Source of the DNA: Protula sp. h YS-2021
Taxonomy: Eukaryota > Annelida > Polychaeta > Sabellida > Serpulidae
NCBI GenBank assembly: GCA_949752745.1
Contig: OX457028.1
Coordinates: 7,520,922 to 7,584,921 of the forward strand
Direction: 5' to 3'
Length of the DNA: 64,000 nucleotides
The notes below the pieces were generated by a model. It did not search any database and had not been told where the DNA came from. It saw only the letters and a program-made list of their open reading frames with translations. Made by a program: the position numbers and the translations under genes. Shown here piece by piece: positions 1-12,818 of the stretch; position 1 is the first letter of the stretch; each line of letters begins with the position of its first letter.

Positions 1-179
1 ATGTTATTTTCTCTACCGTGTTCTCAAACCCCTGCCAGAATCAACTAGCCCGATTTATAAGCATAAACATACAACTCGGGCTTTTAAACTTTCCCACATT
101 CCAAGTCTGTTACAGCAGATGAAGACCCCATAATGCACCACAGCTTACACCGACCCCCCTAACTGATTCAGCTACAGCA

Positions 180-780
180 AAATATGTCACACAATATTTT
201 TACGCAATGACGTCTTACGTCTTTCTTTATTCATATACAAGTTAAAAGTTTGACCAAAAAACCCGTGTGATTTATCCAAGGAATAACTACATCAAGCTTT
301 AAGTAGTTCGGACTTTCTGCTAACGAGATATTTCGCTTAACAACAGGTATTTGTTTATGTTATGACGTCACATGCCGTTATCGTCCGTTCTATTCCAAGG
401 GCGTCGATGCGACTATCCGTTATCAAGTTTTTATTTTTTGCTCACAAGATACTGCTCAAAATATAAACACATTTTACGTGATGACGTCATATGCCATTTT
501 TCGTTCGATTTACTCGCGACAAAATTTCAAAAAACCTATCGGACCTACCAGCCTTGGTCCCACCAAGTTTTAAACTGTCTCCGATGTTCAACGGCTGAGA
601 AATTTTGCATACAACAATTTTTATGTAATGATGTTTCACGACCTACCAAAGAAAAAAAAAACAGATTAAGTTTGAAGTCAATCGGACTTCACGTTTTTCA
701 GATGTTCTGCACAAAGAATTCTGTCCACAAAAGACCGACACAGACTGGAATTAAGTTGCTTTGACAAGATTTAACTGGCC
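180..780. repeat. Diverged tandem repeat with CRE-like TGACGTCA words, 3' of SDR42E1
   Basis: The phrase 'TTTACGTRATGACGTCA...ATGCC' or a decayed form recurs near 200, 355, 475 and 620, about 120-155 bp apart, each time followed by ACTCGCGA- or AACGAGAT-like words. It looks like an old tandem array of a dispersed element downstream of the SDR42E1-like stop codon. I see no gene in 1-1100; the open frame at 372-764 runs through these repeats. Confidence 0.45.
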
Positions 781-1100
781 TAAGTTGCAGATCACTGCAA
801 GCCATTTGCGTCTCAGTTCAAATTCTTCAAATGGGTATCAACCAATCAGACTGCAGCATATACAGAAGTCGTGTAACAATGGCCTGTAGTCGCAAATCAA
901 ACTAAATTACATTTCTGCAAGTATCAAGTTTCTTATAATAATCTCGCTACATTGACCCTGTTACTTAAAATAAAACGAGTGTAAACATTTTTATCAGCCC
1001 ATAAAATATTTTGCATGGTCAGCCTTAGAATTCACTGAAAAATACTGAATATAATCTTATGACTTCCTACTACATTGACATCCTACAGCTGTATTTTTGA

Positions 1101-2702
1101 CTACCTGGCCACTGGCAAAAATGACATAATTAAAATTGCAAAAATCGCTCCTAAAGTGACGTCTTTTAAAAACTGTACAAATGTATAAGCCTTTGATTTG
1201 GGTTTGTCTCTATTTTTAGACCCATGTCCTTGGTCTAAAAACCACTGTATGACATCTTCCAGATCATTCTGTTTTTCGGGACAATAGCCCAGGTCGTTTC
1301 GAGCCCTGTCCAAGCTGAACCAGTGTGTTACTCCAGTTTTGAAACACTGCAATGAAATGATTATACTGGTAAAAAAAATTACATTCTGTACAATTCAGAA
1401 CGCAGAGTTCCAACTAGAAAAGAGAACCTATTTCTAAAATGCGAAATATTAAACTTGGCGAAAAAATAATATTTTTAAATCACTTCGCTTGTTTTTCCTT
1501 TGCAAGGCATTTTTTTTTCAGATTCCTAAATCTTCCCAAGAAACTTCTTTTTTTTTTTTGGGCAGTTAGAACCTTTCTGAAAAAAAGAAAGAAAAGAAAC
1601 AGATTTGCTACTTACTCTATGAAACGACACCCCCCCCCCCCCCCACACACACCCCCGACCCTCAACGAGAATCGTGCGTAACTGAAGCTGATAATTTATA
1701 TGAGCATTCAGTGTGCTAAAAATGACCATTCACGCATCGTTCTTATACAAGCATTTCACCATGCACAGCAGATTTAGCACATGAAAACAAAGCACAGATT
1801 GTTTATGTAATGCGGTGTGGATGTTGGCAGATCCAAGAGGCTTGTGCAAAATGCTGCTACAACCTCTACGCGATCTTTTCGTTCTTTTATTTCTTTTCTT
1901 TTTTTTTATATTCGTTTTGATCATGAAAATGAAAACGAAGGCGAAACAACAGGCAATGTGCATAACTTCAGATCAAGTATAAGCGAAGTTTGGCAGTCCT
2001 CTGTTTTACACACCACAATTGCAGTCCTATGGTGAAGTATATTACTACGAGCCATGATTTACACGACAAAAGGGCCTTTGCTATAATATAGCATGCGGGG
2101 CTTCACGGCTCCGTACGGAATCGCTATCAAGAGATTTCGGAGGCATAATGTTTGGATTTTAGTGGCAGCTAGCGTCCATCTGACCTGGCGCCCATTAATA
2201 CAGAACTTGGTAAAAAATTCCCCCCCCCCCCCCTGTTACACCTCAGCCGTTCGGCGCGATTTTGTTGAAATAATTTTGTTTAAAAGAAGGAATCTTTAAA
2301 TCGTACCAAATGCTCAGCCACACTCGTATTAACTGATCTTGAAAGTGCAGCGTGCAGATCACCAACGTGAAATATAGGTCATAATGAAGGATAAAAATGT
2401 ATTTTAGTTTTAAATGTTCATACCGGGCAATTTTTGTTCCTTTTTTTAGATTCAACTTGACCACCATTTCGTTGGTCTCCTCAAATTTCCGTATCACAGA
2501 GATACGACTCGTGTGATATTTGAACGGGAATCAGGCAAAACTGGCGTGGACTTCGAACAGTTTCCAAACTACAAAATTCTTACCAGTGTGGACAGAAATT
2601 CATAAATTGCTTCTCTTTTATTTAATCTGTACAGTTCTATTTATTATTATTATTATTAATTTATTTATTTATTTATTATTTATTTAATCAGTTAGTTATT
2701 TA

Positions 2703-2759
<57 letters not shown>

Positions 2760-4132
2760 TATTTGTTTATTTATTATTTATTTATTTAGTTATTTGGTAT
2801 TTACCTCTGCTCTGGTCAGTAGTGGCTGGAAGTTGTACACTTTTCCAACAATTGCATGGACCAGTTCTATGAGAAACGCTGTAAAAAAAACCTCATGCTT
2901 ATTTAATTACTTCACAGATATGAGAAATTTATATAATGTATTCACTTAAAGCTACAATTCAAACTGAATGACAGTTGTTTCTAATGGTTCTATCGTTATT
3001 AGGGATCGCAAAAAATACAATTATTTTTTAAACTTCCAAATAAATGAAATCGAGAAATCCAACCCCCCGCCCCCCTTCCAGCTCCCAAAATCACAACCAA
3101 ATGCAATCCACCGCCTACCATTTTGGAACAATTTATAGTAAAATTTCGTTTCGTTACTTGTATCGCGTTTATATAATTTAAATGTTTAAATGATTTGACT
3201 ATCTTGTACAATTAGTTATCGAACTAATATATTTATTCACATGTTATTTTCGTAAATGCAGTGTTCTTGTCTTACCTATGAAATAAATAAGGCTAAAGGG
3301 AAGCTTCAACGCGGGGTACCTAAATCCTAAGCCCTCACACTGCAATACCAAAAACATCAACACTTTTTTCACACTTGCCAAAATTACTTCTAGATTTATA
3401 AATGAGTATGGATAATCTGGACGTCCAGGTTAATCATCGTGAATAATCAGATTTTTACATGCTATCTATTGTTATTGGCACTGGTATTTATTTATTTGTT
3501 TATTTATTTACTTATATATTTTCAGCTAAGTTTCTTCTTTTTATCATTGCGTTATTTCCTTAAAACTTTTGTTTGTTTATTCATTTTATTTTTTTTTTCT
3601 CTTTTTCGTTTTATTCATTTATTTTTATGGTTTTATTAACACTTTATTATTTAAAATCAGAAATCTGAAGCAAATAAGAAACTACATATTTTTTGCTAGG
3701 CTATTGCGGAATAGACTTGTGGTAAATCGAACGTCAAAAGCATCGCAACTTTTTTCATCATTCATTATTTTAGGTTGCTGACTATATAAACAACTTATTT
3801 TCTTGTCTTAGAAATAGGAAAATAAGGAAAATTTGAAAATACAAATAACTTCTTAAAAGTTAAAAATTTCGATACGTTATTCAATACTGCACTACTAACA
3901 TTTTAACAAACAGCCCAGTATAAATTCTATTTTTCAATATTTTTATTTTATTTTCGCCAAAAGGTAAGAATTTATATTGTTCAAGTTATTTCACCATTTG
4001 TTTATAAAAAAATGAAGCATGATTGATTTATTTCACATTCGAATCGGCGGTAGTCTATTCCGGAATAGCCTACCAACAAACAGCTGGTTTCTTATTTACT
4101 TCACAATACTTATTTTAAATAATAGGGTGTTA

Positions 4133-4171
<39 letters not shown>

Positions 4172-7100
4172 GCATACGGCGACTCACCAAAGGTTTGAAG
4201 AACAGAAAGTTGTCGACAGGTTTTCCGTCGGATATGAAATAAGCTTTGCCTGCCTAATAACAGTACAGAGATTAAAATTATTATAGGTTAAAATTATTAA
4301 AATTATTATTAGCCGAACCCCTTCCCTGTCTTTGCTAGTATTCGCGATGTATACAAACTGACATGACGTCAGCAGCCGGTATAGTGCCCAAAAAATCGAC
4401 ATTATTGGTCTTTCAGTAACCCAGGTGCCTCTGGATAATACGCCCATTACCGATTTATTCATGTAATTGGATTTTATGTAATAATTACAATTTAAGAAAT
4501 ATACATATTTATAACGTGTAAATATTACTACTGATCATTATGAAAATAAAATGATTATCTGCATATCGTATTTCTAATAAATAAGAAACCAAAACCCGAT
4601 ATACTCTTATTTATTTTTCCTTGCCAATTTTTTTATTCAAAGAAAAACAATAAATTACCGCAATATTATTTTGGGACGGACTTAAACCATCGGCTGCCAG
4701 GATATGAGCTTGTACTAAATTATCGACGTGTAGAAACTCCACAATGCCGTCTCCGTAACGGAACGCGAATAAACCCTTCTCCATGTAATTCTGAAAGAGA
4801 CACAAATTGCATCTTACATGTTTTTTCATAAATTATATGATTATTAGTCCAGTAAGTTAATACTTCACTTCTGCCGAATGTACAGAATAATTTTAACGCC
4901 ATACATTCAGATCAATAAGATTCGACGGTATGGAAAAAAGATATGGGGAAGTGCGGGGGCGAGAACGGAGAGAGGGGGGGGGGGGGGAGGTATTTATACG
5001 AGTGGATACTGCTAAGATTATGGTGTGTAAAATGTAAAAAAAAAAAAAAAAAAAAAAAGGAGAAAAGGTGGTAAAGAAAAACACATCAGTGCCTTTTTTC
5101 TACCCTCTCTGTTAAAACGAAACGGGGTGTGGGGAGGGGGAGGGAGCGAGGTGCATCCTTTTTTAAAATTTTTCCTTGCCTTTTTAAATTTGGAAATGGA
5201 GAAGGGATAGGGGATTCCAATTGGTGCGTACGGTACGTAAAGTTTTATCCAAGAATTCCTTTGAAACTGGCGCACGACCTCTGTTAATTCCCAGGTATTC
5301 CACCCAATCAACCATTACTTTCAAAGGCCCATTCTTGCCAGTGTACAAACCCCCCTCAAAGCAAAAAGAGCTAGTGATCGTTAAACCATTATATGACAAC
5401 AAGAACAGAAATCCAATAAAGAGTGCGCACAAGTACAGAGGGCACAATGTCCTCGTACATAAGCAATCAAATCGACACCGATCCCACAAGCGGCCGCGTG
5501 GCCTAATGGATAAGGCGTCTGACTTCGGATCAGAAGATTGCGAGTTCGAGTCTCGTCGCGGTCGGGTACATTTTTTTCTCATTGATTAGAAAATATTTTC
5601 TTATTTTCAGTAAGCATAAAGTGCCATTGGCCAGGAACCAAAAATGTCGACCTGAACAATGTCAACATTTGTGAAACTGAACAACGGCACAGAATCAATT
5701 ATTTAAAATAGGCCAATCATCTTTTGAACGAAACAAAGTGATCATTAAATTCGAACAAAGAAGCAGTGGTCTTTCGATTCATGCCTTAAGAGTCAATAAA
5801 TGACTTCATACATTGTTTTTCTGTAACACTCCAACCGTTAAAAATACAACCCAGGAAACTGCTGTACGACGCACCAAGAAAAAAAAACACGAATTCCAAA
5901 ACACAGGGGAGAGAAGAACGGCGGCGCATGTGTGTAGTTATCCTCCTAACCATGGAGCCTTGCTTGGAACAGAGCTACAAATATGACTACAAAATGCTGT
6001 GTCGTGTGAACCTCCCCCCCTCTCCCTCCCCCCAATTCGAAATTTCTACAAAAAAAAAAAAAAAAAAAAAATAGTTTTGCTACTCACTCTACGGAAGGGT
6101 ATTGCAAAAATAAAAAAATAATAAAAACAAGTTTGTCCAAGGACAAAGTCCCAGCTTACGAAAAGCAATAAGACCCATTCCAGCGTGCATGAGCGAAGGA
6201 ATTTCCCTGAAATATCAAGCTTCAAAAGATGAGACGGCAAAGAGCTAGCTCAATAATTAATTTAGCACTGGACCAGAACATAGACCGATAAATGCATACA
6301 AAGATTTCTTTCCCAGAAAAATGGGAAACAGATTTTTTGTATATCTGGTAGAATGGATAGTTTGCCATAGATACCTTCAAACAACGCTCGCATTTCGGAC
6401 CAGTGCGCATATTTATGTAACTTGCCTCGATGCGCGGTTCTAATTCAGACAAGTGCGCATGTTTATTTAATTTGCGTTGATGCGCGGCTCTCATTTTGGA
6501 ACAGTGCACATGTTTATTTAACTTAATAAAGATAAATGCGCGGTTCTTATTCCAGACCAATGCGCATGTTTATTTTACTTTCGTGCTTATTTTGGACAAG
6601 TGCACAAGTTTCCTTAGGTTGACTTGATGCGCGGGTCACAACTTTCGTACATTATCGCCCAATGTTCCCTATTATCGCCCACCCGAAAAATATTATATTT
6701 ATCATATTTTCGGGTCCTAGAATTGTTTCCTGCACTTTTAAAGCGAAAATTACAACTTTCTTGCATTATCGCCCAATATTCCCTATTATCGCCCACCCGA
6801 AAAATATCACATTTATCATATTTTCGGGTCATAGAATTGATTCCTGCACTTTTAAAGCGAAAATTACAACTTTCTTGCACTATCGACCAACGTTCCCTAT
6901 TATCGCCCACCCGAAAAATATCACATTTATCATATTTTCGGGTCATAGAATTGATTCCTGCACTTTTAAAGCGAAAATTACAACTTTCTTGTATTATCGC
7001 CCAATATTCCCCATTATCGCCCATCCGAAAAAATTTCACATTTATCATATTTTCGGGTCATAGAATTGATTCCTGCTCTTTTAAAGCGTAAATTACAACT

Positions 7101-10100
7101 TTCTTGCTTTATCGCCCAATATTCCCTGTCATCGCCCACCCGTAAAATATCACATTGATCATATTTTCGGGTCACAGAATTGATTCCTGCACTTTTAAAG
7201 TGAAAATTACAACTTTCTTGCATTATCGCCCAATATTCCCTATTATCGCCCACACGAAAAATATCACATTTATCATATTTTCGGGTCATAGAATTGATTC
7301 CTGCACTTTTAAAGCGAAAATTACAACTTTCTTGCATTATCGCCCAATGTTCCCTATTATCGCCCATCCAAAAAATATCATATTCATCATATTTTCGGGT
7401 CCTAGAATTGTTTCCTGCACTTTTAAAGCGAAAATTACAACTTTCTTGCATTATCGCCCAATATTCCCTATTATCGCCCACCCGAAAAATATCACATTTA
7501 TCATATTTTCGGGTCATAGAATTGATTCCTGCACTTTTTAAGCGAAAATTACAACTTTCTTGCACTATCGCCCAACGTTCCCTATTATCGCCCACCCGAA
7601 AAATATCACGTTTATCATATTTTCGGGTCATAGAATTGATTCCTGCACTTTTAAAGCGAAAATTACAACTTTCTTGTATTATCGCCCAATATTCCCTATT
7701 ATCGCCCATCCGAAAAAATTTCACATTTATCATATTTTCGGGTCATAGAATTGATTCCTGCTCTTTTAAAGCGTAAATTACAACTTTCTTGCTTTATCGC
7801 CCAATATTCCCTGTCATCGCCCACCCGTAAAATATCACATTGATCATATTTTCGGGTCACAGAATTGATTCCTGCACTTTTAAAGCGAAAATTACAACTT
7901 TCTTGCATTATCGTCCAATATTCCCTATTATCGCTCACACGAAAAACATCACATTTATCATATTTTCGGGTCATAGAATTGATTCCTGCACTTTTAAAGC
8001 GAAAATTACAACTTTCTTGCATTATCGCCCAATGTTCCCTATAATCGCCCATCCAAAAAATATCATATTCATCATATTTTCGGGACATAGAATTGATCCC
8101 TGCACATTTAAAGCGAAAATTACAACTTTCTTGCATTATCGCCCAATATTCCCTATTATCGCCCATCCGAAAACTATCATATTTATCATATTTTCGGGAT
8201 ATAGAATTGATTCCTGCTCTTTTAAAGCGAAAATTACAACTTTCTTACATTATCGCCCAATATTCCCTATTATCGCCCACACGAAAAATATTATATTTAT
8301 CATATTTTCGGGTCCTAGAATTGTTTCCTGCACTTTTAAAGCGAAAATTACAACTTTCTTGCATTATCGCCCAATATTACCTATTATCGCCCACCCGAAA
8401 AATATCACATTTATCATATTTTCGGGTCATAGAATTGATTCCTGCACTTTTAAAGCGAAAATTACAACTTTCTTGCACTATCGCCCAACGTTCCCTATTA
8501 TCGCCCACCCGAAAAATATCACATTTATCATATTTTCGGGTCACAGAATTGATTCCTGCACAGCGAAAATTACAACTTTCTTGTATTATCGCCCAATATT
8601 CCCTATTATCGCCCATCCGAAAAAATTTCACATTTATCATATTTTCGGGTCATAGAATTGATTCCTGCCCTTTTAAAGCGTAAATTACAACTTTCTTGCT
8701 TTATCGCCCAATATTCCCTGTCATCGCCCACCCGTAAAATATCACATTGATCATATTTTCGGGTCACAGAATTGATTCCTGCACTTTTAAAGCGAAAATT
8801 ACAACTTTCTTGCATTATCGCCCAATATTCCCTATTATCGCCCACACGAAAAATATCACATTTATCATATTTTCGGGTCATAGAATTGATTCCTGCACTT
8901 TTAAAGCGAAAATTACAACTTTCTTGCATTATCGCCCAATGTTCCCTATTATCGCCCATCCAAAAAATATCATATTCATCATATTTTCGGGACATAGAAT
9001 TGATCCCTGAACATTTAAAGCGAAAATTACAACTTTCTTGCATTATCGCCGAATATTCCCTATTATCGCCCATCCGAAAACTATCATATTTATCATATTT
9101 TCGGGATATAGAATTGATTCCTGCTCTTTTAAAGCGAAAATTACAACTTTCTTACATTATCGCCCAATAATCCCCATTATCGCCCACACGAAAAATATTA
9201 TATTTATCATATTTTCGGGTCCTAGAATTGTTTCCTGCACTTTTAAAGCGAAAATTACAACTTTCTTGCTTTATCGCCCAATATTCCCTGTTATCGCCCA
9301 CCCGTAAAATATCACATTGATCATATTTTCGGGTCACAGAATTGATTCCTGCACTTTTGAAGCGAAAATTACAACTTTTTTGCATTATCGCCCAATGTTC
9401 CCTATTATCGCCCACACGAAAAATATCACATTTATCATATTTTCGGGTCATAGAATTGATTTCTGCACTTTTAAAGCGAAAATTACAACTTTCTTGTATT
9501 ATCGCCCAATATTCCCTATTATCGCCCATCCGAAAAATATCACATTTATCATATTTTCGGGTCATAGAATTGATTCCTGCTCTTTTAAAGCGTAAATTAC
9601 AACTTTCTTGCTTTATCGCCCAATATTCCCTGTCATCGCCCCCCCGTAAAATATCACATTGATCATATTTTCGGGTCACAGAATTGATTCCTGCACTTTT
9701 AAAGCGAAAATTACAACTTTCTTGCATTATCGCCCAATATTCCCTATTATCGCCCACACGAAAAATATCACATTTATCATATTTTCGGGTCATAGAATTG
9801 ATTCCTGCACTTTTAAAGCGAAAATTACAACTTTCTTGCATTATCGCCCAATGTTCCCTATTATCGCCCATCCAAAAAATATCATATTCATCATATTTTC
9901 GGGACATAGAATTGATCCCTGCACATTTAAAGCGAAAATTACAACTTTCTTGCATTATCGCCCAATATTCCCTATTATCGCCCATCCGAAAACTATCATA
10001 TTTATCATATTTTCGGGATATAGAATTGATTCCTGCTCTTTTAAAGCGAAAATTACAACTTCTTTACATTATCGCCCAATATTCCCTATTATCGCCCACA

Positions 10101-12759
10101 CGAAAAATATTATATTTATCATATTTTCGGGTCCTAGAATTGTTTCCTGCACTTTTAAAGCGAAAATTACAACTTTCTTGCTTTATCGCCCAATATTCCC
10201 TGTTATCGCCCACCCGTAAAATATCACATTGATCATATTTTCGGGTCACAGAATTGATTCCTGCACTTTTAAAGCGAAAATTACAACTTTTTTGCATTAT
10301 CGCCCAATGTTCCCTATTATCGACCACACGAAAAATATCACATTTATCATATTTTCGGGTCATAGAATTGATTCCTGCACTTTTAAAGCGAAAATTACAA
10401 TTTTCTTACATTATCGCCCAATGCTCCCTATTATCGCCCACCCGAAAAATATCACATTTATCATATTTTCGGGTCATAGAATTGATCCCTGCACTTTTAA
10501 AGCGAAAATTACAACTTTCTTGCATTATCGCCCAATGCTTCCTATTATCGCCCACACGAAAAATATCATATTTATCATATTTTCGGGTCATAGAATTGAT
10601 TCCTGCTCTTTTAAAGCGAAAATTACAACTTTCTTGCATTATCGCCCAATGCTCCCTATTATCGCCCACACGAAAAATATCATATTTATCATATTTTCGG
10701 GTCCTAGAATTGTTTCCTGCACATTTAAAGCGAAAATTACAACTTTCTTGCAGTATCGACCAATATTCCCTATTATCGCCCATCCAAAAAATATCATATT
10801 TATCATATTTTCGGGACATAGAATTGATCCCTGCACTTTTAAAGCGAAAATTACAACTTTCTTGCTTTATCGCCCAATGTTCCCTATTATCGCCCACTTG
10901 AAAATATCATAGAAATGACCTACTGACAACAAAATTACTGAAAATTCCAACCAAAAGTACTTGCATGTAACATATTGTGCCCCTCTGCAAATTGAAACTT
11001 TGCTTTTTTAAGAAGAAAAATGGAAATTTCCAATTTTTTAAAAGCTGCAAACTTCGAAGCTCAGTAGATTCAAAAATAAGGCGAAATTCAAAAATCGAAA
11101 AATGTACTTTTTTCACCCCTTAGTTCTAGTTTCTTCATAACAAATTTCGGAATCTTCCGATGAAAAATGAGGGACTAGATAGATTTTTTCGTATTTTGCC
11201 CAAATTGGCAATAAAATCGCTAAAAATGGTTTAAACCAAAAAATAAAAAAAAAATTCCTAATGCAGTAGAAGGTTAAAAACTCGCGTTTAAAATTTGGTA
11301 CGAATCGGATGAAAAATAAAAAAGATATTCCACTTTAACTACTTTGTTAAGAAAAAAAATGGAAATTTGCCAATTTTTAGAAGTTGCAAACTTTGAAGCT
11401 CAGTAGATTCAAAAATAAGGCGAAATTCAAAAATCGAAAAAAGTACTTTTTTCACCCCTTAGTTCTAGTTTCTTCATGAAAAATTTCGATATCTTCCGAT
11501 GAAAAATGAGGGACTAGATAGGTTTTTTCGTATTCTGCCCAAATTGGCAATAAAATCGCCAAAAATGGTATAAACCAAAAAATAAAAAAATTCCTAATGC
11601 AGTAGAAGGTTAAAAACTCGTGTTAAAAATTTGGTACGAATCGGATAAAAAATAAAAAAGATATTCCACTTTAACTACTTTGTTAAGAAAAAAAAATTGG
11701 AAATTTGCCAATTTTTAGAAGTTGCAAACTTTGAAGCTCAGTAGATTCAAAAATAAGGCGAAATTCAAAAATTGAAAAAAAGTAGTTTTTTTACCCCTTA
11801 GTCCTAGTTTCTTCATAAAAAATTTCGGAATCTTCCGATGAAAAATGAGGGACTAGATAGGTTTTTTCGTATTTTGCCCAAATTGGCAATAAAATCGCCA
11901 AAAATGGTTTAAACCGCAAAAATAAAAATATTTCCTAATGCAGTAAAGGGTTAGGAACTCGTGTTTAAAATTTGGTAAGAATCGGATAAAAAATAAAAAA
12001 GTTATTCCACTTTTAACGGTCGCGGGACGGACAGACGGACGGACGGACGACACTTGCCCCCATCTGTATAGCCCTGTTGGCTAAAAAGCCAACTGGGCTA
12101 AAAAAAAAAGACATCGGATCAAAAATGTAGGACGAGATACATTTTTAATTTTTTTCTTCAAAAATTCCCCAAAAATTAAAAAATCACCCGATCGACTAGA
12201 AAAGCACAAGCCGTATGCACGACACTTTAGGGGTGCCTCATACCAAAAATAAATCACATCGGGTCAAAAATGTAGGAGGAGACACATTTTAATTTTTTTT
12301 CTTTAAAAATTCCCCTAAAATTCAAAAATCACCCGATCGACTAAAAAAGCACAAGCCGTATGCACGACTCCTTAGGGATGCCTCACACCAAAAATAAATG
12401 ACATCGAATCAAAATTGTAGGAGTAGATGCATTTTGAATTATTTTCGAAAATTTTGCTTTAAAAATTCCCCAAAAATACAAAAATTGCGCGATCGACTAA
12501 AAAAGCACAAGCCGTATGCACGACCCCTTAGGGATGCCTCATACCAAAAATAAATGACATCGGGTCAAAAATGTAGGAGGAGATACATTTTAAAATTTTT
12601 TCTTTAAAAATTCGCCAAAAATTCAAAAATCACCCGATCGACTAGAAAAGCACAAGCCGTATGCACGACCCCTTAGGGATGCCTCACACCAAAAATAAAT
12701 GACATCGGATCAAAATTGTAGGAGGAGATGCATTTTGAACCAAAGTTTACTAAATAAAC

Positions 12760-12818
<59 letters not shown>

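Noticed and set aside
5184..5589. Opposed open frames over the tRNA-Arg region, one reading [20 protein letters not shown]
   Set aside because: The minus-strand stretch looks protein-like, but no family is recognised, no splice context fits the SDR42E1-like gene, and the frames run into the tRNA.
6614..10912. Many long open frames on both strands with repeated [20 protein letters not shown] or [16 protein letters not shown] units
   Set aside because: They are three readings of one 114-bp (38-codon) satellite and are open on both strands at once, which is expected from the unit length and not from coding selection.
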